DNA from: an uncultured Flavobacteriaceae bacterium
GTDB lineage: Bacteria; Bacteroidota; Bacteroidia; Flavobacteriales; Flavobacteriaceae
Direction: 5' to 3'
Length of the DNA stretch: 64,000 bases
NCBI GenBank assembly: GCA_943789305.1
Contig: CALSTP010000001.1
Span: 1,565,178 to 1,629,177, forward strand
The notes beneath the pieces were generated by a model. The model had not been told where the DNA came from, made no database searches, and saw nothing but the letters and a program-made list of their open reading frames with translations. The position numbers were made by a program, and so were the translations under genes. Position 1 is the first letter of the stretch; each line of letters opens with the position of its first letter. Positions 21,876-32,413 of this stretch are shown piece by piece.

Positions 21876-21878
21876 ATC

Positions 21879-22208
21879 ATGAAAATTGATCTCCCTGAAA
21901 AACGATATTATACTATTGGAGAGGTTGCGAAAGCCTTCAATGTAAACACCTCATTGTTGCGGTTTTGGGAAAAAGAGTTTAAAGAAATTGAGCCCAAAAA
22001 GAAAACTTCTGGAGTTCGGAAATACACCCCAAAAGATGTAGAAAACATTCAGCTCATTTATCACTTACTCAAAGAAAAAGGAATGACTATTGAAGGCGCT
22101 AAGAATCAACTGAAAGTTTCAAAGAGTGCTGAGGAAAATAAAATGTCTCTTCTAAAAAAATTAGCAGGAATCAAAAAAGAGCTTGAAGATTTACAAGACA
22201 ACCTTTAA
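21879..22208 (+). CDS. MerR family transcriptional regulator
   Basis: A 109-aa protein whose N-terminal winged helix-turn-helix reads YYTIGEVAKAFNVNTSLLRFWEKEF and continues with the GVRKYTPKDVENI wing. A coiled dimerisation helix follows. There is no C-terminal effector domain or cysteine cluster. It is coupled to the M23 peptidase and is a conserved core neighbour in flavobacteria; the targets are unknown. It converges on der with a 2-bp gap. Confidence 0.9.
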   Translation: MKIDLPEKRYYTIGEVAKAFNVNTSLLRFWEKEFKEIEPKKKTSGVRKYTPKDVENIQLIYHLLKEKGMTIEGAKNQLKVSKSAEENKMSLLKKLAGIKKELEDLQDNL

Positions 22209-22210
22209 TC

Positions 22211-23515
22211 TTATTTTTTTCTAAAAAAAAGTGTGATTGGAATGCCTGAAAAGTCAAAAATATCGCGCATTTGATTTTCTAAAAAACGCTTGTACGGATC
22301 CTTCACATATTGGGGAAGATTACAGAAAAATGCAAATTGTGGGTGTGCAGTAGGTAGTTGTGTACAAAACTTAATTTTTACATGCTTCCCTTTATAAGCT
22401 GGTGGTGGTCTACTTTCAATTACAGGCAGTAGGATATCATTCAACTTTCTGGTTGGAACACGATTGCTTCGATTTTTAAAAACGTCCACAGCGGTTTCAA
22501 TTGCTTTAAAAATCCTTTGTTTTGAAAGTGAAGAAACAAAAACAATAGGTACATCTACAAAAGGTGCAGTTTGTTTTCTAATTTGATCTTCAAATGCTTT
22601 GGTTGTTTTATGATCTTTTTCAACCAAGTCCCATTTGTTAATTAGAATTACAATTCCTTTATTGTTACGATGCGCTAACCAAAAAATGTTCTGTACTTGT
22701 CCATCAAATCCTCGGGTTGCATCAACCACCAAAATACATACATCACAATGTTCAATTGCTCTTACAGATCGCATTACAGAATAGAACTCAATATCCTCCT
22801 TTACCTTGGCTTTTCTTCGAATCCCTGCGGTATCAATTAAATTAAATTCGAAACCAAAACGATTGTATCGAGTATCTATACTATCTCTTGTGGTCCCTGC
22901 AATATCGGTTACGATATAACGGTCTTTACCAATCAACGCGTTAATGAAGGAAGATTTTCCAGCATTGGGTCTTCCCACTACTGCAAATCTTGGTACATCA
23001 TCATCATTTGACTCTGTTTCTTCTGGAAGTGCTTTTACTAAATCATCTAATAATTCTCCAGATCCACCACCATTATTTCCCGACATGGGATATATTTTAT
23101 CAAAACCGAGGCTGTAAAATTCTACTGCTCCATCTTGACGCATTGCATTGTCTACTTTGTTTACAGCCAGAAAAACTGGCTTTTTTGAGCGACGAAGCAA
23201 TTGAGCTACCTCTTCATCCATACCGGTAAGACCTGTTTGGACCTCAACCATAAAAATGATTGCATCTGCTTCTTCTATGGCAAGCTTTACTTGTTTGTCA
23301 ATTTCTTTTTCAAAAATGTCATCACTACCTACAACATAACCTCCAGTATCGATCAAAGAAAAATCTCTCCCATTCCAATCGGTCTTTCCATAATGACGAT
23401 CACGTGTTACTCCACTAACGGCATCTACGATCGCCTCTCTTTTTTGAATCATCCGATTAAAAAAGGTTGATTTCCCTACATTGGGTCTTCCTACTATGGC
23501 AACAATTGCACTCAT
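22211..23515 (-). CDS. der: ribosome-assembly GTPase Der (EngA)
   Basis: The only bacterial GTPase with two tandem G domains; it acts in 50S maturation. In 434 aa it has a first P-loop GRPNVGKST near residue 8, a second GRPNAGKSS near 180, NKVD and NKWD specificity motifs and a C-terminal KH-like domain (HVKIKFCTQLPTAHPQF). Complete, ATG start. Confidence 0.97.
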   Translation of the reverse strand: MSAIVAIVGRPNVGKSTFFNRMIQKREAIVDAVSGVTRDRHYGKTDWNGRDFSLIDTGGYVVGSDDIFEKEIDKQVKLAIEEADAIIFMVEVQTGLTGMDEEVAQLLRRSKKPVFLAVNKVDNAMRQDGAVEFYSLGFDKIYPMSGNNGGGSGELLDDLVKALPEETESNDDDVPRFAVVGRPNAGKSSFINALIGKDRYIVTDIAGTTRDSIDTRYNRFGFEFNLIDTAGIRRKAKVKEDIEFYSVMRSVRAIEHCDVCILVVDATRGFDGQVQNIFWLAHRNNKGIVILINKWDLVEKDHKTTKAFEDQIRKQTAPFVDVPIVFVSSLSKQRIFKAIETAVDVFKNRSNRVPTRKLNDILLPVIESRPPPAYKGKHVKIKFCTQLPTAHPQFAFFCNLPQYVKDPYKRFLENQMRDIFDFSGIPITLFFRKK

Positions 23516-23587
23516 TTAAATTAATTTGATTTGCAAAAATAACCTTTTTGCAAGGATTAAAGGTAGTTTTAGAAATTAGGTTCTTTT

Positions 23588-24472
23588 TTAATGTTTATAT
23601 CCAAAACGTTTGAGTTGATTGACATTATTCCTCCAATCTTTGTTGACTTTTACATAAAGTTCTAAATGTACTTTTTTACCAAAAAAAGCTTCAAGAGTTT
23701 TTCTAGCTCCAACTCCTACACGTTTGAGTGCAGATCCTTTATGTCCTATTATAATTCCTTTTTGAGTATCTCGTTCAACCATTATGACTGATCGCAGCTT
23801 GATGATTTTCTTTTCCTCAATGAAATCTTCGGTATCTACCTCAACAGCATAAGGTATCTCTTTGGAATAAAATTGTAAAATTTGCTCGCGAATAGCTTCG
23901 TTTACAAAAAATCGCTCGGGTTTATCGGTCAGCTGGTCTTTAGGAAAAAAAGCTGGCCCTTTAGGTAAAATTTCGATGATATATTTCAAAACCTCTTTGA
24001 CTGAAAAATCCGTGATTGCAGAAATCGGAAAAATCTTTGCTTTTGGAAGTATTTTTTCCCAATGAGATAAAGTAATCATTAATGTTTCTTGATCTGCTGT
24101 ATCGATTTTGTTGATTAAGAGCAGCACGGGTAAATTCGATACTTTGATCTTCTCAAACAGAGAGGGATTTTTCATTTCTTTTTCACCAATCTCAATCATA
24201 TAGATGAGAATGTCTGCATCTTCCAATGCTCCTTTGACAAAATCCATCATGGAAGACTGCATTTCATAATTTGGTTTTATAACTCCAGGAGTATCCGAAA
24301 GAACCATTTGATAATGATCTCCGCTAATAATTCCCAAGATTCGGTGTCGCGTTGTTTGTGCCTTTGACGTTATTATGGATAGCCGCTCTCCTATCCACGC
24401 ATTCATTAAAGTTGATTTACCTACATTAGGGTTTCCAACAATAGTAACAAAACCTGACTTATGATTTTCCAT
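23588..24472 (-). CDS. era: GTPase Era
   Basis: Binds 16S rRNA near the anti-Shine-Dalgarno and helps 30S maturation. I choose the ATG at 24472 (294 aa), giving MENHKSGFVTIVGNPNVGKS as in the family; a longer frame from 24502 adds ten unlikely residues. The G domain contains DTPGV, NKID and SAI motifs, and the KH domain contains VGVGARKTLEAFF at the C-terminus. TACATTTG on the minus strand (complement at 24483-24490) is a likely -7 element, implying a very short leader. It is divergent from tRNA-fMet. Confidence 0.95.
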   Translation of the reverse strand: MENHKSGFVTIVGNPNVGKSTLMNAWIGERLSIITSKAQTTRHRILGIISGDHYQMVLSDTPGVIKPNYEMQSSMMDFVKGALEDADILIYMIEIGEKEMKNPSLFEKIKVSNLPVLLLINKIDTADQETLMITLSHWEKILPKAKIFPISAITDFSVKEVLKYIIEILPKGPAFFPKDQLTDKPERFFVNEAIREQILQFYSKEIPYAVEVDTEDFIEEKKIIKLRSVIMVERDTQKGIIIGHKGSALKRVGVGARKTLEAFFGKKVHLELYVKVNKDWRNNVNQLKRFGYKH

Positions 24473-24510
24473 ATATTTTGCACAAATGTACACAGTTCCC
24501 AAGAAGTATG

Positions 24511-24541
24511 TTGTTTGTTGAAGAATAAGTTTATATATTTG
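24511..24541 (+). promoter_or_regulatory. tRNA-fMet promoter
   Basis: TTG at 24511-24513, a 20-nt spacer, then TATATTTG at 24534-24541: a perfect Bacteroidota promoter. The tRNA begins 10 nt after it. Confidence 0.75.
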
Positions 24542-24550
24542 CAGTCAAAT

Positions 24551-26232
<1,682 letters not shown>

Positions 26233-26249
26233 TATTTTAAATTATTGTG

Positions 26250-26266
26250 GTTGCAAATAATGCAAC
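26250..26266. promoter_or_regulatory. inverted repeat before the recombinase
   Basis: GTTGCA-AATAA-TGCAAC, a perfect 6-bp inverted repeat 18 bp upstream of the recombinase ATG. It is the right size and place for an operator controlling the recombinase. The protein that binds is unknown. Confidence 0.4.
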
Positions 26267-26336
26267 TTAGGTTATACAAATTATTGATGATTTCCATGAC
26301 AACTTCATCAGGTGTGTCATGATTACCTGTTAATTG

Positions 26337-26364
26337 TCGAAACCTGTCAAGCGACAGTTTCGAT
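26337..26364. other. bulged hairpin upstream of the recombinase
   Basis: TCGAAACCTGTC and GACAGTTTCGA face each other around AAGC, a near-perfect stem with one bulged C. No T run follows, so it is not an obvious terminator. It could be an operator, an RNA element or a recombination accessory site. The rest of 26267-26639 holds no gene that I can see. Confidence 0.35.
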
Positions 26365-26639
26365 ACTTCTAAATTTTCCACATTTATAGAGGATTACTCT
26401 ATCTGCACTAGATTATAATACAGTTTATACCATCTGGCGTTATCCATGGATTTGAATGATAACATACCTAAACCCAATTACTCATGGAAGGGTAAAACCA
26501 TAAACCTATTTGAGGTTGTATATAAAATATACAGGAAAATAATAACAAAGTCAACCCCCTAAAAACAATTAAAAATTAATAAAAATTGTCTTTTTCAATT
26601 GTAGGACATATTTATAGTTAACGATAGTAACTGGTCGGA

Positions 26640-26880
26640 GAATTACGGCAGCGGTTATTGTTTTAAGTCTTACTGTGGGACGAGATCAAAAGGACAAACA
26701 CCAGCACAAGGTTGGAAGGTGTGATCTCAGGGGAACCGATTCCTCTTAAGTAGCCAACAAACCACGTCTTTCGGTGATGTCGTGGGACCAGGTCGAAACA
26801 GAAGAAACCTGGTGTGATAGACCCCTTAAATGGGTAAGGGGACTCTATCGCACTACCAATCTTCAACAGGGAAACCCTAA
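26640..26880 (+). ncRNA. probable structured non-coding RNA of unknown class
   Basis: A block clearly richer in G and C than the surrounding island, with no convincing reading frame on the plus strand. It shows at least five stems in series. GAGATCA/TGATCTC is at 26682-26688 and 26722-26728, and CCACG/CGTGG at 26762-26766 and 26781-26785. ACCAGGT/ACCTGGT is at 26787-26793 and 26807-26813. A long composite stem has outer arms 26812-26821/26844-26853 and inner arms CCCCTTA/TAAGGGG. GGGAAACCC is at 26869-26877. GGTTGG (26710-26715) could also pair with CCAAC (26754-26758). Loops such as TTTCGG and AAA favour the plus strand. I do not recognise the class; no reverse transcriptase or HNH partner is nearby. 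Confidence 0.5.
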
Positions 26881-26960
26881 AGGGAAATAGAAACTAAAAT
26901 AACTGGTAAATATTACTAGTATCCCCCAGAAATAATACTTAATAAACTATAAATACTAGA

Positions 26961-27131
26961 ATGAAAAACAATAAAAAAAAGTCAATAACAATTAGAATAA
27001 CAGAGAATCAATACAAGAGATTAATAGATACAGTAATAGAAGAAGAAATAAATAAATCTCAATTTATTAGAGAATCTATAAAGTACCAGATTAGTAAAAT
27101 TAAAAGAAAAAACAGAACAAATTTGTCGTAG
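26961..27131 (+). CDS. ribbon-helix-helix DNA-binding protein
   Basis: A 56-aa protein, very basic, with the RHH pattern KSITIRITENQYKRLID (strand and helix 1) then NKSQFIRESIKYQI (helix 2). Proteins of this size are typically plasmid copy-control, antitoxin or mobile-element regulators. No partner toxin is visible next to it. It follows the structured RNA block by about 80 bp on the same strand, so it might regulate that RNA or be regulated with it. ATG 26961, TAG 27129-27131. Confidence 0.65.
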   Translation: MKNNKKKSITIRITENQYKRLIDTVIEEEINKSQFIRESIKYQISKIKRKNRTNLS

Positions 27132-27275
27132 AAATTTAATGACTTGTAAAATTTATAAAAATGACAATTAGTTTGAAAAATCCCCCATTAAAAATGCCTT
27201 ATCAAAAATATTTCAAAGAACTTGTATTACATCATCTTCCATAAGATTGATGTAGGGATCTATCCTCAATTAAAG

Positions 27276-27728
27276 TTAAACCCACTTTTTATCAAATCTT
27301 GATCTCATATACCTTTCTGTAAGTGTTTTAGACAACGTAAATGATAGTATTTCCCCGGGATGATCCCAATATCCATATTCCTTCAATTGACGCGTGTACA
27401 ACTCTTGTTTTGATTTCGTATCAATAAAAATATGGTGTATGGTTTCGTGAATTTGGGTATCCACCAGTGACCTAATATTTCGATTATTCCTCATATATAT
27501 GGTAATCTCATTAGAGTAATAGTTGTATTCCCCCGCCAAGTTGGATTTATGGTCCGAAATAACGATACTGGGAAACTTTCTCCTTGTCGGATACATATCC
27601 TTCATCCAAATTGTGATATCCTCTAAAAAGTCTTCTATTGGGATGTTCAATTTTACTTCGGGTCGCTGAAGAAATCTCTCAAATCTATACAGTAGGAATA
27701 GTATGCTGCCGATTAAAATTACATCCAT
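27276..27728 (-). CDS. putative small zinc metallopeptidase with membrane anchor
   Basis: A 150-aa protein. A hydrophobic N-terminal helix (residues 2-14) is followed by a soluble domain with HETIHH near residue 93, i.e. the HExxH zincin signature; E127 in HPGEILSF is a possible third ligand. I recognise no family beyond that. It overlaps the upstream resolvase gene as TGATG, so the two are translationally coupled. Confidence 0.6.
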   Translation of the reverse strand: MDVILIGSILFLLYRFERFLQRPEVKLNIPIEDFLEDITIWMKDMYPTRRKFPSIVISDHKSNLAGEYNYYSNEITIYMRNNRNIRSLVDTQIHETIHHIFIDTKSKQELYTRQLKEYGYWDHPGEILSFTLSKTLTERYMRSRFDKKWV

Positions 27729-28330
27729 CAGATCATACCTTTTACTTTTGAAACTGTCTGCGGGTGCAGACCAGTTATTCGTGAAACCTCAATATTCTTA
27801 TACCCCTTGATTAGGAGTTCCATCGCATGTTTATTCCTCTTCTTAGATAGGAACTTTAGAGGGTCTTCAGAAGTACCTTTTTTACGACCGAGAAACTTTC
27901 CTTTTAATTTTGCGAGTTCAATTCCTTCACGTTGTCTTTCACGGATTAATTTCCGTTCCATCTCCGCAACAACCCCAAGAATTGAAATCACCATTTTAGA
28001 AATTGGATTCTCATTGCCGTTATCATCAATTGTTTTAAGACCCTGTGAAATAAAATGAACAGGAATTTTGTTTTGGGTGGTATAATGAATGAAATTCAAA
28101 ATATCTCTAAGATCTCTTCCTCCACGATCAATCTGCCAAATAGAAATTGAAGTGATCACCCCTTCATCAATCCATTTTTTTAATTGGCGCCCACCGTCTC
28201 TTTCAAACATTGGGATTGATCCCGAACATTTGTCTTCAATAACTTTGTCAAATTCTTTTTCATTGACTCGTTGTCTGTCTGTTTTTCCATCTAGTGAGGA
28301 AATACGTACATATAAAACTGAAATACCCAT
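27728..28330 (-). CDS. small serine resolvase/invertase
   Basis: A 200-aa Hin/Tn3-type recombinase. The catalytic Ser11 sits in VLYVRISS, the IWQIDRGGRDLRD region carries active-site arginines, the E-helix region is MERKLIRERQREGI, and a C-terminal helix-turn-helix reads KNIEVSRITGLHPQTVSKVK. It is distinct from the large integrase and probably acts on a res or inversion site in the adjoining gap 28331-28662. Length and motifs are complete. Confidence 0.88.
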   Translation of the reverse strand: MGISVLYVRISSLDGKTDRQRVNEKEFDKVIEDKCSGSIPMFERDGGRQLKKWIDEGVITSISIWQIDRGGRDLRDILNFIHYTTQNKIPVHFISQGLKTIDDNGNENPISKMVISILGVVAEMERKLIRERQREGIELAKLKGKFLGRKKGTSEDPLKFLSKKRNKHAMELLIKGYKNIEVSRITGLHPQTVSKVKGMI

Positions 28331-28662
28331 GATTTTTAGACTTAGTATGTTACTAGCCTAAAATTATTGCCGTTTTTCCGCATATGCAGCATAAAACCTA
28401 TACTTTCTCGCTATTTTGAAACCGTGATTTTAAAGTGTACGCTATTATTGTGATTAATGGATTTTGCCGATTAAAATTGGTGAAGGATCATCCCGTGGGG
28501 GACCCTCCCTGCAGCACCCCTGCCGTATCCCCCCTCTATTTAGGGTCAAATCGACTTCTCCAGAGGGGGTGAATACCCCGCTCCAGATTTTTCTGGTTTT
28601 TTTTGTAAAAACTCGAGTTTTTAAAAAATAAAATTTTTCAATTTTTTGAAAGAAAATCAGTT
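28331..28662. other. intergenic region with a GC-rich block and hairpin
   Basis: No gene of normal size. Positions 28331-28480 are AT-rich and could hold the resolvase's promoter and recombination site. Positions about 28485-28605 are strikingly C/G-rich, with several runs of four to six C or G. They end in CCAGA-TTTT-TCTGG followed by eight T's at 28587-28608, a good plus-strand terminator. No plus-strand gene precedes it, so a short untranslated RNA of about 100-150 nt may end here. Confidence 0.4.
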
Positions 28663-30139
28663 TTACACCTGTAGTAGTTTCTCAAGAATTTTGACCATAG
28701 CGAAGGTATCCAACTCACAATACTCTAAGAGTTGTCTTCTTGTTTCTTTAACATCACCTTCAAAGGTTCCGTTAACCATTGAAAGAAAAGTATTGGATGC
28801 TGTACCTCCTTCTTTGATTTCAAGGTCATTATATGAGAGTTCAGGAACAAGTGCGGGTAGAACGTACTTTATTGAATAACTTCCTCTCATTTCGGGGGTA
28901 TAGTACCACTTCTGTTGAAACGGAATCATTAGGTCTTTAAGACGATTTACAATCCCTCTCAACTCATTAGAATACTCAGGGAATACATCGATTAGATCAT
29001 TGAGTTTCCCTCTCTCAAAACCAATATTATAGACTAATATGTCTCCACTGGTACCACAGTCCTGAATCAGTTGTTCTATGAATCCAATTCTTGGATCTTG
29101 AGATGGATCTGCAAGATATTCACGATGTTCTAATTCAGAGGTTGAAGTCTCTTGAATGTGAAGTGAATACTGAAATACCAGTTGTTGGTAGGGTCTACTA
29201 CCATTATATTTTGGAACTGCAGGACCGATAGTCTCAAAATCTAAAAAGTATAAAGGATAACTTAATCCATTTGTGAAGTTTCTTATCTCTTCAATATCAA
29301 TATGAGTTGTTCCATTCACTTCAGATTGAACCTGTAACACTTGATTTGGATTCAGGTCTGTTTGACTAAGATCAATCTGATCTAATGTGATTACTCCTTG
29401 ATTATATAAATCAAACTTCTTGTCTTTGTTTAGTCTTGAAATATTAAAAACTGAATAGTCAGGGATGTGTTTCCAACACGTTCCCTTAAAATCACAGTCA
29501 TAGGGATCAGAACAATGAGGTCCAATATCTACATTTGGCACTTCAGGACTTTCAATGACATTTTTGAGTCTTCTAACTTCATTTGGTATTCGCGGGAGAA
29601 ACTCTAAAACTTGATCGTACACAGATTCGATGGTAAACAATTGATGAATGTCTAATTCTCCATCTTTTGTGTATTGATTATTGATATGAACAATCGATAT
29701 GTCTTTAAGATCAACTCCAGAATTTGTGATGGTATAATATTGGATGGCAGCATCCTTGATATAGGTCTCGGATACCTTAGTAGAACTTTTTACTTCATAC
29801 GCTTTCCAACCTTCTTCATCTTTTACCAAGATATCTAATGCAGCAAGAACGTTGTTGTATAGGAAAGTAGCCTCATAAATGATTGACTCCCCTTGAGAAA
29901 TAAACTTTGTGTTTTCCCACCGATTCAACCATTTTAAAATGATTTTCAGGAGAAGCATCAGCACCATTAGGAAATAGTTCTTGTGCCAATAAACCAATAT
30001 TGGTTCCTTGGTCAAACACCGCTTGTAGTGATGAAGGTGTAGGATCTTTTAATCTATAATGGTGCTTATAGAGATAGAGTGACTTTTCACATTGAAGTCC
30101 ACGAATAAATGTTGATTTGGAGAGTCTACTTTTTGACAT
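28663..30139 (-). pseudogene. DUF2779 protein: Cas4-like nuclease plus DEDD exonuclease, one-base frameshift
   Basis: Last gene of the defence operon, 3 bp after the helicase stop. The first 84 codons (MSKSRLSKSTFIRGLQCEKSLYL, with a Cas4-like CEKSLY) and the remaining frame to 28663 join if one base is removed from the C4 run at 29889-29892 (plus strand), giving 491 aa. The N-terminal half has a PD-(D/E)xK pattern (ALDILVK ... YEVKSS) and a cysteine cluster (HCSDPYDCDFKGTCW), as in Cas4/RecB nucleases. The C-terminal half is DUF2779, with LDFETI at its start like a DEDD 3'-5' exonuclease. It is the likely nuclease of the system. Whether the frameshift is real is open. Confidence 0.75.
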
Positions 30140-30142
30140 TAT

Positions 30143-32413
30143 TTATATTAGAGATAACAAATTATAAAGTCTTAAAAACTCCTCCCATTCTTGTTTATTA
30201 ATATTTTCAGGTTTATAAATCTTAAATGACACCGACGGTTCTAAATCTTTCATTCTAACCATTACTCGTGACTTATACAATTCTGTAGATGTGGTTACTC
30301 CAGAAAACATAAAAGTATCAGGTGATGGTTTAACACTTGAGTCAAAACTGAAATTATCGTCATGGGAATGAAATTTATCAGTTAAATCCTTAGGAATAAG
30401 ATTCTTCCCTGGTTCCTCTTGGAATAAAGAAAAATAATATCCAATAGATTGTTTTGGATTTTCTGAGTTACTTAGAACCCAGAGTAACCTTTCAATTGAG
30501 TTTTGACAATCAGAAATGTTTTTATTTACCTCTTTTGAAGAAGGTAATTGATCGATAAGTCTTTGGGTCTGTTTGAATTTCTTCTTATCAAAATATAAGT
30601 TGTCTTGTTCTCCCTTTTCGAACAATACAACATCTGTCCACGAAAGTGACCAATGTCTAATATTCGGGGTTTTACCTATAGATTCTCTAATATCAATATC
30701 TTCATGAAATCTTAAATGTTCTTTTGACGCATGATAGGTGTAACCATCTAAGTAAATAGACATGTCTTTGAAGGACATTAATTCATCTATATCCGTTATT
30801 GTCTGACCATTTCGTGTTAATCCAATACATTTAAAAAGAAAATCTGTCCTTGTTGATATTTCTACCCCGTCTCTTTCTCCTAAACTTACTTGTGGTCTTA
30901 ATAAATAAGTTACTTCTCCATCCTTAATTGGTAAGGTTAATATGTATACTTGAATTCCATCCTCTTTTGTCTCTTTGAACTTCATGTTCTTCTGAGGATG
31001 AATTTCTATATAATTCTTTAAAGAATAAACAAACTTAGATTCAAGTTCACTCTCTTCTATCATACCTGTTTTGGTCAACGATGAGATACCTTGATTTACT
31101 TCCTCCCAATCTTTGGATGATCTTACTATTTTACCAAAGAGATGTTCCGCATGTTCTCTGCTCAGTTCATCTCTTATATATTGATTTGAATAGGAAAGGA
31201 TACATTTGTAACATCCATCTTTCCCCTCATTTTTACAAGAACAATCTCTAATCGATTCATAGGACTTGGTTAAGAGTTTTGTGAACTCTTCTGGGTTAAA
31301 TAACTTCTGAAGGTAACCTGTTCCCCCCGGTACTTTATCAAAAAGTACTAAGTATCTATCAAACCTTTGAGTTGACTTATTGTGTTCAGAATAGAATTCA
31401 AATCCAATATGAGATGGATTTCCTTTATAGTATTTCTTCAAACCAAGTTCAAGACCTGATTTAAACATCAACTGAGTTGATTCATTTTGAAACTCTTGAA
31501 CAGGGAGTAATATTTTTAAAGATTCGGTTTTAATCTTTCTATATAAATAGACCTCTTTGAAGATTTCATTTGGTACTCCTGTATAATTGGTCTCTTTATG
31601 TTTACAGTATCCGTAATGGAATTTCTTTTTTTCAAAATTCATAACCTCTCGAGGTTTAGAAGTTGATTTACCACAGTAGATACATGTAACAAAACCATGT
31701 CGAGGGACTTCTTCCTTTTGATTTATTGTAATATGGTTGGAGTCTAAAACATTAGATCCTAAATTGATTTTAGTAATCTCTACATCTTTAACAAACTCAA
31801 TTCCGAAAGGAATTTTTTTCATTCCCCAAGTACCTTCAATAGACTTGGTGTCAAAGTTAAAGTGAGTTGAAATATTGTAATACTCATTCAATCTATCATC
31901 TTTTGAATCATTTAAGACAGATTCATTTCTTGTATTTACAGATTTGACAGATTTTAAAATAGCAAAGTCATGAACATTAGATTCAGAAAAGAAAGAATCA
32001 TGTTCACATTTAGGACAACCCTTAGATCGATCTCTTGTTTTTGACAATACATCTTCTTCAATAAAATCACAGTTGGAACAGAATCTAATTTTGGATAGTG
32101 TAGATCTCTCTCCACTCCAATCAAATGTGTTTAATCCTGAGATATTAAGTTTGTTTCCTTGTGAGTAGAATGCGTTATCAGGAGCAAATTCACTTAGTGC
32201 TGCGGTAGAAGATCTTACGATCTCATATTCCTTTCTAATAGGTTCTCTTTCTCCACCTTCAGGTTTGAATCCGTAGACTTGTGCTTTTAGAGTTACCCCT
32301 GTCTCAGGAAACGCATAGTTTGGAAGGATTCCTTCATTTGTCAAATACTCGAGGGTAAGTTTATTTTCAATTGATTTTCTGAATGATCGTAATGATTTTT
32401 GTTCTGAAACCAA
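30143..32413 (-). CDS. intact C-terminal half of the DUF1998-type helicase
   Basis: A continuous frame of up to 756 aa that is the C-terminal part of the helicase locus. It opens in the motif-rich segment SIENKLTLEYLTNEGILPNYAFPETGVTL and contains a four-Cys zinc cluster (FCSNCDF ... GCPKCEHD) and a second cluster (CIYCGKS ... GYCKHKE). The DUF1998 core follows: DKVPGGTGYLQKLF, then DCSCKNEGKDGCYKCILSYSNQ. It ends with a Vsr/PD-(D/E)xK-like module (STRTDFLF ... IYLDGYTYH ... RHWSLSWTDV). As an independent protein it would lack the ATPase; the apparent start is arbitrary. Confidence 0.7.
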   Translation of the reverse strand: MVSEQKSLRSFRKSIENKLTLEYLTNEGILPNYAFPETGVTLKAQVYGFKPEGGEREPIRKEYEIVRSSTAALSEFAPDNAFYSQGNKLNISGLNTFDWSGERSTLSKIRFCSNCDFIEEDVLSKTRDRSKGCPKCEHDSFFSESNVHDFAILKSVKSVNTRNESVLNDSKDDRLNEYYNISTHFNFDTKSIEGTWGMKKIPFGIEFVKDVEITKINLGSNVLDSNHITINQKEEVPRHGFVTCIYCGKSTSKPREVMNFEKKKFHYGYCKHKETNYTGVPNEIFKEVYLYRKIKTESLKILLPVQEFQNESTQLMFKSGLELGLKKYYKGNPSHIGFEFYSEHNKSTQRFDRYLVLFDKVPGGTGYLQKLFNPEEFTKLLTKSYESIRDCSCKNEGKDGCYKCILSYSNQYIRDELSREHAEHLFGKIVRSSKDWEEVNQGISSLTKTGMIEESELESKFVYSLKNYIEIHPQKNMKFKETKEDGIQVYILTLPIKDGEVTYLLRPQVSLGERDGVEISTRTDFLFKCIGLTRNGQTITDIDELMSFKDMSIYLDGYTYHASKEHLRFHEDIDIRESIGKTPNIRHWSLSWTDVVLFEKGEQDNLYFDKKKFKQTQRLIDQLPSSKEVNKNISDCQNSIERLLWVLSNSENPKQSIGYYFSLFQEEPGKNLIPKDLTDKFHSHDDNFSFDSSVKPSPDTFMFSGVTTSTELYKSRVMVRMKDLEPSVSFKIYKPENINKQEWEEFLRLYNLLSLI

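Noticed and set aside
26663-26866. A 67-aa minus-strand frame over the structured block
   Set aside because: Its sequence follows the hairpin arms and has no signal, domain or start context; the stems explain the block better.
26640-26880. Retron or HNH-associated RNA
   Set aside because: No reverse transcriptase or HNH/IscB-type gene lies in the island.
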